64,000 bases of DNA, taken from contig NZ_JAFEWE010000011.1 of the NCBI RefSeq assembly GCF_017355785.1, positions 144,523-208,522 of the forward strand, written 5' to 3'. The DNA comes from Desertivirga arenae (lineage in GTDB: Bacteria > Bacteroidota > Bacteroidia > Sphingobacteriales > Sphingobacteriaceae). The notes under the pieces were generated by a model that searched no databases, was not told the origin of the DNA, and saw only the letters and a list, made by a program, of their open reading frames with translations. This document shows, one piece after another, positions 26,750 through 36,430 of the stretch. A program made the translations under genes and the position numbers. Numbering within the stretch: position 1 is the first letter of the stretch; each line of letters opens with the position of its first letter.

Positions 26750-29056
26750 TCAGGGTTTAAATTCATTTAGCGGCAGCACAGGAGCTATCACCTTATTTAC
26801 CTTCCCTACAACAACACTGTTCTTCAACACAAAGGATGCAGTGTTTTGAATATCTCTTGACGAGAACCCTATTTTGACTTCATATCTTCCTGCATCTGTA
26901 ACCCAAGCAGATTTATCCGAATAGAAGGATGCCAGATCTTGCCCTCTTACAGTAAATCTCATTTGCTGGGACTGCCCAGGTGATAACAGAACTGTTTTAC
27001 CGAAAGCTTTTAATTCCTGCGCTGGTTTGTCAAGACTACTTGTTGGCGCAGCGATATAGATTTGTACCACCTGCTTACCTGCTAGTTTCCCGGTGTTTTT
27101 AATTCTGCAATTTATCTCAAAAGAGCCGTCGGCCGAGGGTTTACTTATGCTATAACTTGTAACAGCAAAATTGGTGTAAGATAACCCATAGCCGAACTCA
27201 TAATTTACGGGCACTTTGAAGGTATCGTGGTAACGATAGCCCACGTAGATACCTTCCTGATAGATCACGCTAAGTGGCTTTTCAACAGGGGTACCTGGAA
27301 AATTTTTGGAAGAGGAAACATCTGAATAATTTAAAGGAAAGGTAGTAGCAAGTTTACCCGAGGGGTTAACATTGCCGCTTAATACATCTGCAATTGAATT
27401 ACCAGCTTCTTGTCCTGGTTGCCAGGCGAGAAGGATTGCATCCGCGTTATCTTTCCAGCCCTTCATATCTACAACCCCAGCAACATTAAGAACAATTATT
27501 AGCTTTTTGTTGCGCTTATGGAATGCCTCCGCAACTTTCCTGATCAGCTCAGTTTCTACGGGCAAAAGATGGTAGTTCTTCTCCAGGTCGCGATCTGAGG
27601 TTTCTCCTGAATTCCTGCCGATTGTTAATACCGCAATATCGCAAGTTCGCGCCTTTTCTTCTATAGTACTATCCGGCACAACCATCTCCAATGCAGCCTT
27701 AGGCCACTTGGCTCCTGCAGCCATTTGAACGGCAGAATCTCTTGTAAAGTAATGCAGATAGTCCTTCTTTAAATCGTTGTCGACCGTATACCCCGCATTA
27801 CTGATTCCCTTAATCACTGAGATGACATAGGCTTTATTTACATCTCCGCTTCCCCAACCTCCAGCGATAGTTTTAAAAGAGGTATTACCAAATACTGCAA
27901 TACTTTTTGTTTTATTGCTAAAGGGAAGCACTTTGTTTTCGTTTTTAAGAAGCACGATTGCTTCTGCAGCTGCCCGACGGACAACATCTGCATGAGTCCT
28001 TAGATCGGGCTTATCCGAATAAGCATACTTATTAAAAGTTGGAGATTTAAGAATAATGTTAAGTATACGCTCTACGCTTTCATCAAGCGATCTTACATCA
28101 AGTGTTCCATTGTTAACGGCAGCAACAATCATATCAGATTGCCCCGGTCGGCCAGGCATAATTAAGTCATTCCCGGCCCTGATCATTGCTGGTCTGTCTC
28201 TACCACCGCCCCAGTCAGACATTACAAAACCTTTAAATTTCCATTCGTCTCTTAAAATTGTGGTTAGTAAAGACCGACTTTCGGCTGTAAAAACCCCATT
28301 AAGCTTGTTGTAGGATGACATAACGGTCCAGGGATCGGACTCTTCTATCGCAATTTTAAAGCCTCTTAAATATATTTCTCGCAGAGCCCTTTCTGAAATA
28401 ATTACATCGACCCCATTTCGATTGGCCTCCTGATTATTTCCGGAGAAGTGTTTAACTGAAGTTCCTACACCATTTGACTGTATTCCTCTGACTATGGCTC
28501 CAGCCATTTTACCTGAAATTAGAGGATCTTCAGAATAGTACTCAAAATTTCTGCCATTAAGAGGGTTACGATGAATGTTCATCCCGGGCGCTAATAAAAT
28601 GTCAATTCCGTACTCTTTAACTTCATTCCCGAATGCCCGGCCTACCTCTTCAACCAATTTCGTATCCCAGGTTGATGCAAGGGAAGTTCCGACAGGAAAT
28701 GCCGTTGCATAATATGTTCTGCTCCTGTCGGCCTTGCGGATCGGATTAATACGAACACCGGCAGGTCCGTCGCTTACGATCAACGCCGGTATTCCTAATC
28801 TGGGTATGGCTGCCATAATTCCTGCAGCACCTGGTACTCTTTGTTCGGTGAAACCGATTGTAGTACCATTTTCAGTCGAAGACGCTTTTTTCAACTCGGT
28901 AGCTCCAACTACCAGTTGCGCTTTTTCTTGCAGGGTCATTGCGGCTATCACTTCTTTAACCGTGCTCTTACCTAACTGGGGAGTATTTACTGCTTGAGCC
29001 TGAACAAGGAAAGGAAATAAAATAAGAGCAAAAAATAATTGCAGATATAACTTCAT
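26750..29056 (-). CDS. GH3 beta-glycosidase, secreted
   Basis: Retaining exo-beta-glycosidase. A signal peptide (QLFFALILFPFLVQAQ) precedes the GH3 N domain, with KHFSGNNQEANRNGVD and the nucleophile Asp in GFVMSDWGG near residue 281. The GH3 C domain (about 380-620) has VVRRAAAEAIVLLKNE and ILLAWQPGQEAGN. A C-terminal fibronectin-III-like domain (YEFGYGLSYTNF onwards) finishes the 768 aa. The family covers glucosidases, xylosidases and others, and the motifs do not separate them. It has its own terminator and stands apart from the SusCD operon by about 500 bp. Confidence 0.92.
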   Translation of the reverse strand: MKLYLQLFFALILFPFLVQAQAVNTPQLGKSTVKEVIAAMTLQEKAQLVVGATELKKASSTENGTTIGFTEQRVPGAAGIMAAIPRLGIPALIVSDGPAGVRINPIRKADRSRTYYATAFPVGTSLASTWDTKLVEEVGRAFGNEVKEYGIDILLAPGMNIHRNPLNGRNFEYYSEDPLISGKMAGAIVRGIQSNGVGTSVKHFSGNNQEANRNGVDVIISERALREIYLRGFKIAIEESDPWTVMSSYNKLNGVFTAESRSLLTTILRDEWKFKGFVMSDWGGGRDRPAMIRAGNDLIMPGRPGQSDMIVAAVNNGTLDVRSLDESVERILNIILKSPTFNKYAYSDKPDLRTHADVVRRAAAEAIVLLKNENKVLPFSNKTKSIAVFGNTSFKTIAGGWGSGDVNKAYVISVIKGISNAGYTVDNDLKKDYLHYFTRDSAVQMAAGAKWPKAALEMVVPDSTIEEKARTCDIAVLTIGRNSGETSDRDLEKNYHLLPVETELIRKVAEAFHKRNKKLIIVLNVAGVVDMKGWKDNADAILLAWQPGQEAGNSIADVLSGNVNPSGKLATTFPLNYSDVSSSKNFPGTPVEKPLSVIYQEGIYVGYRYHDTFKVPVNYEFGYGLSYTNFAVTSYSISKPSADGSFEINCRIKNTGKLAGKQVVQIYIAAPTSSLDKPAQELKAFGKTVLLSPGQSQQMRFTVRGQDLASFYSDKSAWVTDAGRYEVKIGFSSRDIQNTASFVLKNSVVVGKVNKVIAPVLPLNEFKP

Positions 29057-29269
29057 TCTAGTTTTTATGTTTAATTGGTATTTTTATAGAAGATCAAAGC
29101 CTACGGAACTAATAATTGGATGTGCAATTACAGGAAAAAGTAATTAACAACTGATACCAAAATCGCCATAAAAGGGCTACTTTTTCGCACAAAACCTCAT
29201 ATCTACGACATTAGATATGGAAGAACAATCGGGGCACCTACATCTCGTCAAAAAAGAAACCTTTTTTGA

Positions 29270-29277
29270 TAAATTTG
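29270..29277 (+). promoter_or_regulatory. candidate -7 box TAAATTTG
   Basis: Matches TAnnTTTG and lies 63 bp upstream of the acetylesterase start. A small inverted repeat (TCAAAAAA/TTTTTTGA) sits immediately upstream. No TTG at the ideal -33 spacing. Confidence 0.3.
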
Positions 29278-29340
29278 CGCCCCTTATAATGCAGCGATAA
29301 TTAAGATGTTTGATCTGATCTTTATCTTAACTAATTACTA

Positions 29341-30138
29341 ATGCTAAAAAAGTTTAAAATCTTGCTCCTTCTTATCCTGATTGCAGTTGGTGGTGAAGTC
29401 TTTGCCCAAGAGGAAACTTCTACAATTCGAAACCTTCAATTATATATTCTTGCCGGCCAATCAAATATGGCTGGAAGGGGGCAATTAACCCAAGAACTAG
29501 GGAAGCTTTCGCATTCAAGAGTTTACATGTTGGATAAAGATTATCGCTGGCAGTTAGCGAAAAACCCTGTTCATTTTGATAAACCCGGAATAACTGGAGT
29601 TGGACCCGGACTATCATTCGGAATTGAAATGGCAAAAGAAGACTCATCTATTAGAATTGGCTTAATTCCTTGTGCCGTAGGAGGTACTTCAATAGAAAGA
29701 TGGGGGATCGGAGCTTATGATCCCGTCACTAAAACTCATCCATTCGACGATGCTGTGATAAGGATACAGGAAGCCATGAAAGTTGGAAAGATCAAAGGTA
29801 TGCTTTGGCTGCAAGGTGAGTCAAATGCTACTACTGAAGCTTCGAAGAGTTACATGAAAAATCTTGAAGATTTGTTTAATAGAATCCGGAAACTAAGCAA
29901 AAATAAAGACTTGCCTATTGTTATTGGAGAACTTGGACGATTCAGGGAACCCTTTCAAAAATTCAATCAGGAAGTTCTGGCTCATGTAGAAAAGGAAATA
30001 CACAATACCGGACTAATTACATCAGAAGGTTTAACCCACAAGGGGGATTCTACACATTTCGATGGGCAATCAGCATATCAACTTGGATTTCGTTTTGCAC
30101 AGAAAATGAAGGAGTTACAAACTGAGAGGAAAAAATAA
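29341..30138 (+). CDS. SASA-domain carbohydrate acetylesterase (CE6/sialate O-acetylesterase-like), secreted
   Basis: SGNH-type esterase that removes O-acetyl groups from sugars. A signal peptide (LLLILIAVGGEVFAQ) is followed by the Ser block AGQSNMAGRG, the Gly block PCAVGGTSIERW, WLQGESNA and the Asp/His block GDSTHFDGQSAYQLG. The 265-aa single domain fits PF03629 proteins such as CE6 acetylxylan esterases and bacterial sialate O-acetylesterases. It is divergent from GH3 and is the only rightward enzyme gene on this side of the locus. Substrate unknown, though a deacetylase complements the glycosidases nearby. Confidence 0.85.
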   Translation: MLKKFKILLLLILIAVGGEVFAQEETSTIRNLQLYILAGQSNMAGRGQLTQELGKLSHSRVYMLDKDYRWQLAKNPVHFDKPGITGVGPGLSFGIEMAKEDSSIRIGLIPCAVGGTSIERWGIGAYDPVTKTHPFDDAVIRIQEAMKVGKIKGMLWLQGESNATTEASKSYMKNLEDLFNRIRKLSKNKDLPIVIGELGRFREPFQKFNQEVLAHVEKEIHNTGLITSEGLTHKGDSTHFDGQSAYQLGFRFAQKMKELQTERKK

Positions 30139-30200
30139 TCATAGGATTGAAGTTAGTTGCGAGGTAAAAAGCCTTAAAAACAGCGCAGGAATAATACTCT

Positions 30201-30584
30201 TTAAACAATCCGTCTGACTATCATTTTTTCAATTAGGAGACCAATTAAAATTCCTACTGCATATGCAATTAAATCGCTCCATAGAAACCCTTGTCCTAAA
30301 ACCAGCCTTCCCATAGTAGTCTGTCTTACCTGATTGATCCAATCAGCCTGGTATAGCTGACTAAACTCTACCAGGTAACAAGCAGATAAACTGATAAAAG
30401 CATTTAAGCGAACATCTATATGAACAAATAAAATACGTACTATAAAAAATATCATTGTAGCCCATAAGACATCTCCCACAAACGAGGGAATCAAAGGCAT
30501 GCGCCTGGAGAGGAGCCCTATTAGTATTATTGAAATAACTAAGACAAAATATATAACTCTTAGATTTTTAGTCATCTTTTGCAC
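30201..30584 (-). CDS. DUF2809 family membrane protein
   Basis: Small inner-membrane protein of 127 aa with about four hydrophobic helices. VEFSQLYQADWINQVRQTTMG and the end GFLWSDLIAYAVGILIG match the DUF2809 pattern. Function is unknown. It stands alone, and directly upstream on the same strand lies a decayed gene fragment. A second Met at residue 4 is an alternative start. Confidence 0.75.
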   Translation of the reverse strand: MQKMTKNLRVIYFVLVISIILIGLLSRRMPLIPSFVGDVLWATMIFFIVRILFVHIDVRLNAFISLSACYLVEFSQLYQADWINQVRQTTMGRLVLGQGFLWSDLIAYAVGILIGLLIEKMIVRRIV

Positions 30585-30587
30585 TTC

Positions 30588-30818
30588 CTACTGAGGTATA
30601 AATTGAATATTACTAAAACGTACCTTTCCTTCTCCTGATGCATAAACTCCCGGCAATACTCTCATTTCCATCGCGCATGATAGTGGGATCAGGAAAATCT
30701 CATAAAGAGAAGTATGGTTATCATCCAATAGTCCTGGGAATTTAACATTTAAATTCCTAATAAATACCTTTTTACTAAATTGCCTATCAGACCCTCTTCC
30801 GCCTATTTTTTTAAAAGA
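30588..30818 (-). pseudogene. C-terminal fragment of a secreted/CAZyme-like protein
   Basis: An open frame of 76 codons with no start codon at its head, closed upstream by an in-frame TAA at 30819-30821. The product contains KVFIRNLNVKFPG, IFLIPLSCAMEMRVLPG and the end ASGEGKVRFSNIQFIPQ. That ending resembles the last strands of galactose-binding-like or other beta-sandwich modules in carbohydrate-active enzymes. I read it as the 3' relic of a lost gene of the glycan locus. Chance openness cannot be excluded, and the family is a guess. Confidence 0.4.
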
Positions 30819-30878
30819 TTAACTCCTTGGGGTGAAGAATCATTACACTTAATTTTTTCTGGCCTTATCATAAAGCTT

Positions 30879-30886
30879 TACCTTTG
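30879..30886 (+). promoter_or_regulatory. -7 box TACCTTTG before rsmF
   Basis: Exact TAnnTTTG match ending 7 bp before the ATG at 30893. It implies a nearly leaderless mRNA and argues against the in-frame TTG at 30884, which lies inside the box. Confidence 0.5.
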
Positions 30887-30892
30887 TTTATC

Positions 30893-32254
30893 ATGGGCAA
30901 CGTACTTCCTTCTTCTTTAATAAGATCATTGAATGAAAAATTTGGGCTGGACCAGGAGCTATTTTTCAGGATTCATGAAGAAGGCGAATCTGTCACCACT
31001 GTCAGATTAAATCCTTTTAAACCTTCTAACGCCTTTTTAAATGCTGAAAGGATAGCTTGGACGGAGTACGGAAGGTACTTAAATGCAAGGCCGTCATTTA
31101 TAGCTGATCCTTTATTTCATGCCGGATGCTATTATGTCCAGGAAGCATCGTCAATGTTCGTAGAGCACATTTTGAGGCAGACAATTGACCTTAAAGAAGA
31201 TCTTAGAGTACTTGATCTTTGTGCTGCTCCGGGGGGTAAAAGCACCTTAATTTCATCTGTTATCAGCAGTGATAGTCTTCTTGTTTCCAATGAAATCATT
31301 AAAACAAGAGTACCGGTACTTTCAGATAATATGACTAAATGGGGAGTGTTAAATTCTGTTGTTACCAACAATGATCCTAAAGACTTCCAAAGACTTGGAG
31401 GCTACTTTGATGTTATCGTGGTAGATGCACCTTGCTCGGGATCAGGAATGTGGAGAAAGGATCCTCAGACGGTGAACGAGTGGTCTGAAAACAACGTTCA
31501 ACTTTGCAGTCAGCGCCAACAGAGAATACTTGCCGATATTTACCCTGCACTGAAAGAAGGAGGTTTGCTAATTTACTCAACCTGCTCCTACTCAGAAGAG
31601 GAAAATGAAGAAGTTGCAGATTGGTTAACAGGCACCTTCAAAGTTTCATCTATTCAAATCCCGATTGATACTAATTGGGAGATCAGGGAAAGTATCTCTT
31701 CCAAACATAAAAACTACGGTTATAGGTTCTATCCTCACCTTGTTAAGGGGGAAGGTTTCTTTGTAAGTTGCTTTCGGAAAGATGAAAGTTCATCTCTCGC
31801 AAAAAGTGTTAAGGCTCGAGCGGTTAAATTAAATAAAAATGATTTACCCATCGTTCAGAGATGGATTAGTGCTGATTCATCCTTGCTACCTATCCCTGTT
31901 AGGGAGGGGTACTCTATTATTAATCCTGTTCACGCTGATGATATCCATTTTCTACAATCTTCTTTATACCTGAAGAAATCGGGGGTCTTTACAGGAAAGA
32001 TAGTTGGGAAAGATCTTATACCTGATCATGAACTTGCCCTAAGTATTTATCTCAATAAAAACATACAGAGAGCTGAACTGAATTTCGAAGAAGCCATTAA
32101 TTACCTGAGAAAAGACGATTTGAAGTTAAACAATCTGGATCACGGCTGGACCCTTATGAGCTTTCAAGGATTTGGTTTGGGCTGGGCAAAGATCCTTTCT
32201 AACCGGATCAACAATTACTTACCTAAGGAACTTAGAATATTAAAGGAGATATAA
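30893..32254 (+). CDS. RsmF/NOL1-NOP2-Sun rRNA cytosine-C5 methyltransferase
   Basis: SAM-dependent m5C methyltransferase acting on 16S rRNA. An N-terminal RNA-binding part leads to the Rossmann domain: VLDLCAAPGGKSTLI (SAM motif I, about residues 107-121), VDAPCSGSGMWRKDP with the base-flipping/release Cys, and YSTCSYSEEENEEV with the nucleophile Cys. The last 150 residues form the RsmF-type C-terminal RNA-binding extension. 453 aa fits this subgroup better than RsmB, which has an N-terminal NusB-like domain. The ATG at 30893 is chosen over a TTG nine bases earlier. Confidence 0.88.
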   Translation: MGNVLPSSLIRSLNEKFGLDQELFFRIHEEGESVTTVRLNPFKPSNAFLNAERIAWTEYGRYLNARPSFIADPLFHAGCYYVQEASSMFVEHILRQTIDLKEDLRVLDLCAAPGGKSTLISSVISSDSLLVSNEIIKTRVPVLSDNMTKWGVLNSVVTNNDPKDFQRLGGYFDVIVVDAPCSGSGMWRKDPQTVNEWSENNVQLCSQRQQRILADIYPALKEGGLLIYSTCSYSEEENEEVADWLTGTFKVSSIQIPIDTNWEIRESISSKHKNYGYRFYPHLVKGEGFFVSCFRKDESSSLAKSVKARAVKLNKNDLPIVQRWISADSSLLPIPVREGYSIINPVHADDIHFLQSSLYLKKSGVFTGKIVGKDLIPDHELALSIYLNKNIQRAELNFEEAINYLRKDDLKLNNLDHGWTLMSFQGFGLGWAKILSNRINNYLPKELRILKEI

Positions 32255-32413
32255 CCAAAACACCTCTTCACTTCCCTAAACTTTATCTTAAATTAAATTT
32301 CTTTGTAACACTTCAGGAACACAGGCGTCTAACTGAAAGAAAAATTAACGGATATGAAAATATCCTTACTTTAGACAAACTAATTACTTACACAAAACTC
32401 CAAAACAACCTAA

Positions 32414-35212
32414 ATGAAAGCGCTACTCATGGCAGTGTTTCTAACACTGTTCTCATGCATCATCTACGCCCAAACTTTATCAGTAAGAGGCACTATCGGA
32501 GATACAACGTCTCTCATCAAATTAAAGAACACCTCAGTGTCTGTTCTTAATGCTAAAGACTCGACCCTGGTTAAGTTTACGAGAGCTGCCGGAGATGGAA
32601 GCTTTACAATCGGGGGCTTAACAGGCGGAAAATTTATTCTTCTGGCTACTTATCCAGGCTATGCCGATTACGTAGAACATTTTAAACTCGATTCCGTTTC
32701 CCAATCCAGAGATTTTGGAAATATTAATATGCTTCTAAAATCTAACCTGCTAAAAGATATTGTGGTAAAAGGAACTGTAGCTGCTATCAAAATAAAAGGA
32801 GATACAACAGAATACAACGCATCAAGTTTTAAAATAGCTCCAAATGCAAAAGTGGAAGACCTACTCAAGCAGCTACCCGGAATACAGGTAGATAAAGACG
32901 GAAAAATCACCGCCCAGGGTCAGACTGTAAATAAAGTATTAGTAGATGGTGAGGAATTTTTCGGTGATGATCCTACTTTGGTTACTAAGAACCTTCGCAG
33001 TGACATGATTGATAAGGTCCAGCTTTACGATAAGAAAAGCGATCAGGCTACCTTTACAGGCATAGACGATGGCATAAAGGATAAAACCATTAACCTGAAA
33101 TTAAAAGAGGACAAGAAGAACGGATATTTCGGGAAACTGGATGGAGGTGGTCTTGACGGCAACTACTATGCCGGTCAGGGTATGTTCAATAAGTTTAAAG
33201 GAAAAAAGAAGTTTTCAGCCTATGGAACCGTAGGCAATACAGGGAGGACGGGGCTTAGCTGGTCGGATAATAATAAATATACTGGTGGTAACATGGAGAT
33301 GACCGAAGACGGGGGAATAATCATGTATTCAAATGATCGGGACGACCTTGACGCCTCGAACTACCGGGGAAGTGGAATTCCGGAAATACAGACCGGAGGT
33401 GTTCATTTTGATAATAAGTGGAATAAGGATAAAGAGTCAATAAACGCTAACTACAAAAGCGGATATCTGAGTGTAGATGGAACAGAAAGTAATTTGTCAC
33501 AAAACAACCTTAAGGAGAGCTTTATCAATAATACTAACAACTCCATATTCTCCAATTCTACATTTCGACAAAAGCTTGATGCTACCTATCAATTAAGGCC
33601 CGACTCTACCACAAACTGGAAGTTCTCTATTGATGCATCAATGCGAAATACTAAGAGCAATAGTTTTAATACTGGAAGCGGTTTAAACTTCAACGATGTA
33701 TTAATTAATAATAATCGCAGGACGCTGGACAATGATGGCGATCAACAAAGCCTTAACGCTTCGGCCTTTTTTAGTAAAAGACTAAAGAAACCAGGAAGGA
33801 CCTTTTCAGTCAATTTCACACAGGGTTTAAGCAAGGGAAACAGTACAGGCAATCTTCTATCAACTAATGTCACGTTTGATAGTATTGGTTCAAAAAGAGA
33901 TTCTTCCGTAATAGATCAGTTGAAAGACAATGATAACAGCATGATCAGAACCAACTCGAACCTTACCTATACAGAGCCTCTTACAAAAAAATTTTCTCTC
34001 ATTGTTAATTATGGCTTTGGTATTACCAGTAGCTCTTCTGTCAGGAAGTCTTTCAATTCGGCAGGTGGAAAGTATAATCTTTTGGATTCGGTTTATAGTA
34101 ATGATTTCGACTTAAACCAGATATCTCATCAGGGAGGAGCAGTGTTCAACTATAAAGAGAAAAAAACAAACGTGAGCTTCGGATCCAGAGCTACTTCAGT
34201 AAATTTCCACCAGAAGGACCTATTCAGGAATACACGATACGACCGCCAATTTATAAACTGGTTACCACAAGCAAGCTATCAATATAAGTTTTCAAATTAT
34301 AAATCGTTCCGGATAAATTACAATGGAAGAACGAGTCAGCCTTCAACAGACCAGTTGCAACCGGTCAGGGTGAATACGGATCCTCTGAATATTACTATTG
34401 GTAACCAAAACCTAAAACCCTCTTTCACCAACTCCTTCAACTTCAACTATAACACCTATAAAGTACTGGCCAACCAGGGCTTCTATATCTATGGTTCGTA
34501 CTCATTTACAATGAATCCCATTGTAAACTCAACCTTCACAGACTTAAGCACTAACGTGAATACTTATCAGTCTATCAACTTGAAGAATCATGATTCCCGA
34601 AACTATAATACCTATATGTATTTCAGCCGAAAGATTCAAAAATGGGAGTTGAATGTTGGAGGAAGTCTGGGAACAGACGGTAACGTATATTACAGTATAA
34701 GCAATGAAAGCCTGAATAAAGCAACATCGAGTAATTATTATGGAGAATTTTCAGTCTCCCAGAATAAGCCAAAGAAATACGACTTCTATATTTCTTTCAA
34801 CCCCGCCTATAGCCAAAACGAGTCTTCATTACAATTAAATAAAAACAATAATGGATGGGTTTATACATCTAACGGGGGCTTCAATCTATATCTTCCCGGC
34901 AAATTCCAGATTGGTTCTAATGCGAATTATGAATTCAGAGAGAAGACTGCAGCGTTTAATGAAACCTTTGAACGTCTATTATTAAATGCTTCTGTCACTA
35001 AGAAATTCACTAAGGCGGAAAACCTGTCACTCGTTGTGTCGGGTAATGACCTGTTGAATCAGAACAATGGCTTTAGCCGAAGGGTAAACAATAACTTCGT
35101 AACTCAGCATAGCTACCAAACCATCAAAAGATATTTTCTGGCAACGCTTGTCTGGGAATTTAACAAAATGGGAGGCGGACTTAAATCATCAACTTCTAAT
35201 ACTGTAAAATAA
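32414..35212 (+). CDS. TonB-type outer-membrane beta-barrel protein with regulatory-like domain
   Basis: Outer-membrane protein of the OMP_b-brl_3/TonB-receptor-like group. A signal peptide (AVFLTLFSCIIYAQ) comes first, then a carboxypeptidase-regulatory-like beta-sandwich (about 22-110), a plug-like segment (YNASSFKIAPNAKVEDLLKQLPGIQV, KVLVDGEEFFGDDP) and a large Asn/Ser/Tyr-rich barrel to residue 932. It differs from SusC types, which have longer plugs and pair with SusD. Its stop codon overlaps the ATG of a GLPGLI gene (TAATG), a pairing common in Bacteroidota. The substrate is unknown; metal or peptide import is possible. Confidence 0.85.
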   Translation: MKALLMAVFLTLFSCIIYAQTLSVRGTIGDTTSLIKLKNTSVSVLNAKDSTLVKFTRAAGDGSFTIGGLTGGKFILLATYPGYADYVEHFKLDSVSQSRDFGNINMLLKSNLLKDIVVKGTVAAIKIKGDTTEYNASSFKIAPNAKVEDLLKQLPGIQVDKDGKITAQGQTVNKVLVDGEEFFGDDPTLVTKNLRSDMIDKVQLYDKKSDQATFTGIDDGIKDKTINLKLKEDKKNGYFGKLDGGGLDGNYYAGQGMFNKFKGKKKFSAYGTVGNTGRTGLSWSDNNKYTGGNMEMTEDGGIIMYSNDRDDLDASNYRGSGIPEIQTGGVHFDNKWNKDKESINANYKSGYLSVDGTESNLSQNNLKESFINNTNNSIFSNSTFRQKLDATYQLRPDSTTNWKFSIDASMRNTKSNSFNTGSGLNFNDVLINNNRRTLDNDGDQQSLNASAFFSKRLKKPGRTFSVNFTQGLSKGNSTGNLLSTNVTFDSIGSKRDSSVIDQLKDNDNSMIRTNSNLTYTEPLTKKFSLIVNYGFGITSSSSVRKSFNSAGGKYNLLDSVYSNDFDLNQISHQGGAVFNYKEKKTNVSFGSRATSVNFHQKDLFRNTRYDRQFINWLPQASYQYKFSNYKSFRINYNGRTSQPSTDQLQPVRVNTDPLNITIGNQNLKPSFTNSFNFNYNTYKVLANQGFYIYGSYSFTMNPIVNSTFTDLSTNVNTYQSINLKNHDSRNYNTYMYFSRKIQKWELNVGGSLGTDGNVYYSISNESLNKATSSNYYGEFSVSQNKPKKYDFYISFNPAYSQNESSLQLNKNNNGWVYTSNGGFNLYLPGKFQIGSNANYEFREKTAAFNETFERLLLNASVTKKFTKAENLSLVVSGNDLLNQNNGFSRRVNNNFVTQHSYQTIKRYFLATLVWEFNKMGGGLKSSTSNTVK

Positions 35213-35991
35213 TGAAACTAAAACATATTCTTATAACAGCACTCGGATTAATTATCACCTTAAAATCAACTGCTCAATTCGTTAACTTTCCGACAGAGGG
35301 TGTTATACAGTTCGAGAAAAAAGTGAACATGTACGCTATTTTCAAAAGGGCTATTACAAAAGAGAACGAAAACTATATGCAAATGGCTTTTGAGCAGTAT
35401 AAAAAAACGCAACCTCAATTCAAGACTATGAAAAGCACCTTAAGCTTTTCCTCTGGAGCTACTCTATACACGCCTCAAGCAGATCAGCAATCGAGCGGCC
35501 AAAACTTCATGAGTTTTCACCCCGCAGCAACCCAACCTAATACTACCTACATTGATCTTAACAGCAGAACTTTCATCACTCAGAAAAATATATTTGAGCA
35601 AAATTTCCTTGTTAAAGATTCAGTTAGAAATATCAAATGGAAGATCACAGATGAAACAAGGGAAATAGCGGGCTACCAGTGCAGAAGGGCTAATGCCATC
35701 GTTATGGATTCTATATATGTAGTAGCATTCTACACAGATAAGATCCCAGTTTCGGGAGGTCCTGAATCTTTTACTGGTTTGCCTGGAATGATACTGGGTG
35801 TTGCTTTACCTCATGAAAACATCAATTGGTTTGCAACCTCTGTAACTGAGAAAAGCGGACAAGCAAGCACTATCAAAGCGCCAACAAAGGGAAAGCTACA
35901 GACCAATGCAGAACTTAAGAAAACCGTTGAAGGTTCTATGAAGAACTGGGGAGCCATCGGTAAAGAAGCTTTGAAGCCAATATTACTTTAG
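35212..35991 (+). CDS. GLPGLI family protein
   Basis: Exported protein of 259 aa named for its conserved motif, seen here as FTGLPGMILGVALP near residue 190. A signal peptide (ALGLIITLKSTAQ) is present. WKITDETREIAGYQCRRA precedes the motif, as usual in the family. Function is unknown; members are encoded next to TonB-dependent barrels, as here, with start and stop codons overlapping by one base. A strong terminator follows directly. Confidence 0.88.
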   Translation: MKLKHILITALGLIITLKSTAQFVNFPTEGVIQFEKKVNMYAIFKRAITKENENYMQMAFEQYKKTQPQFKTMKSTLSFSSGATLYTPQADQQSSGQNFMSFHPAATQPNTTYIDLNSRTFITQKNIFEQNFLVKDSVRNIKWKITDETREIAGYQCRRANAIVMDSIYVVAFYTDKIPVSGGPESFTGLPGMILGVALPHENINWFATSVTEKSGQASTIKAPTKGKLQTNAELKKTVEGSMKNWGAIGKEALKPILL

Positions 35992-35997
35992 CATATG

Positions 35998-36019
35998 CGC
36001 CCGGAAACGGGCGTTTTTT
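35998..36019 (+). terminator. terminator after GLPGLI gene
   Basis: CGCCCG-GAAA-CGGGCG stem with a GNRA tetraloop followed by six T. It starts 6 bp after the stop codon. Confidence 0.95.
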
Positions 36020-36027
36020 CAAAAGCT

Positions 36028-36387
36028 TTATTTCTTGCTGTAACGTATCTCTACTTTCGCTACGCCATCATTAAGCATATCAATTTTACGGGCAGCCTTT
36101 CTTGAAAGGTCAATAATTCGACCCGCTACAAAAGGCCCCCTGTCGTTTATCTTAACCTTAACCGACTTCCCGTTCTTTAAGTTAGTCACCTTTACCTTTG
36201 TTCCAAATGGCAGTGTTTTATGGGCTGCTGTTCTCTTTGAACTTCTAAACTTATCTCCACTAGCCGTTCTCCTACCATTAAACTTTTTTGCATAATAGGA
36301 GGCGTTTCCAGTCTGGGTAATTTTCGGAGTACAGGAACTAAACCCAGTGGAAAGAACAATTAACAGAAATACAATTCGATAGGTCAT
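36028..36387 (-). CDS. rlpA: RlpA-like septal ring / DPBB lipoprotein
   Basis: Short lipoprotein (119 aa, signal with Cys in GFSSC) carrying a double-psi beta-barrel. ASYYAKKFNGRRTASGD, AAHKTLPFGTKVKVTNL, VKINDRGPF and RIIDLSRKAARKI are the RlpA landmarks, including the Asp and His needed in lytic transglycosylases. There is no C-terminal SPOR domain, so septal targeting is less sure. It is convergent with the GLPGLI gene and lies downstream of enolase behind a terminator. Confidence 0.88.
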   Translation of the reverse strand: MTYRIVFLLIVLSTGFSSCTPKITQTGNASYYAKKFNGRRTASGDKFRSSKRTAAHKTLPFGTKVKVTNLKNGKSVKVKINDRGPFVAGRIIDLSRKAARKIDMLNDGVAKVEIRYSKK

Positions 36388-36430
36388 AACACAAAAACCG
36401 GTTCAAAGATACGAGGCAGGGCAAAAATAA

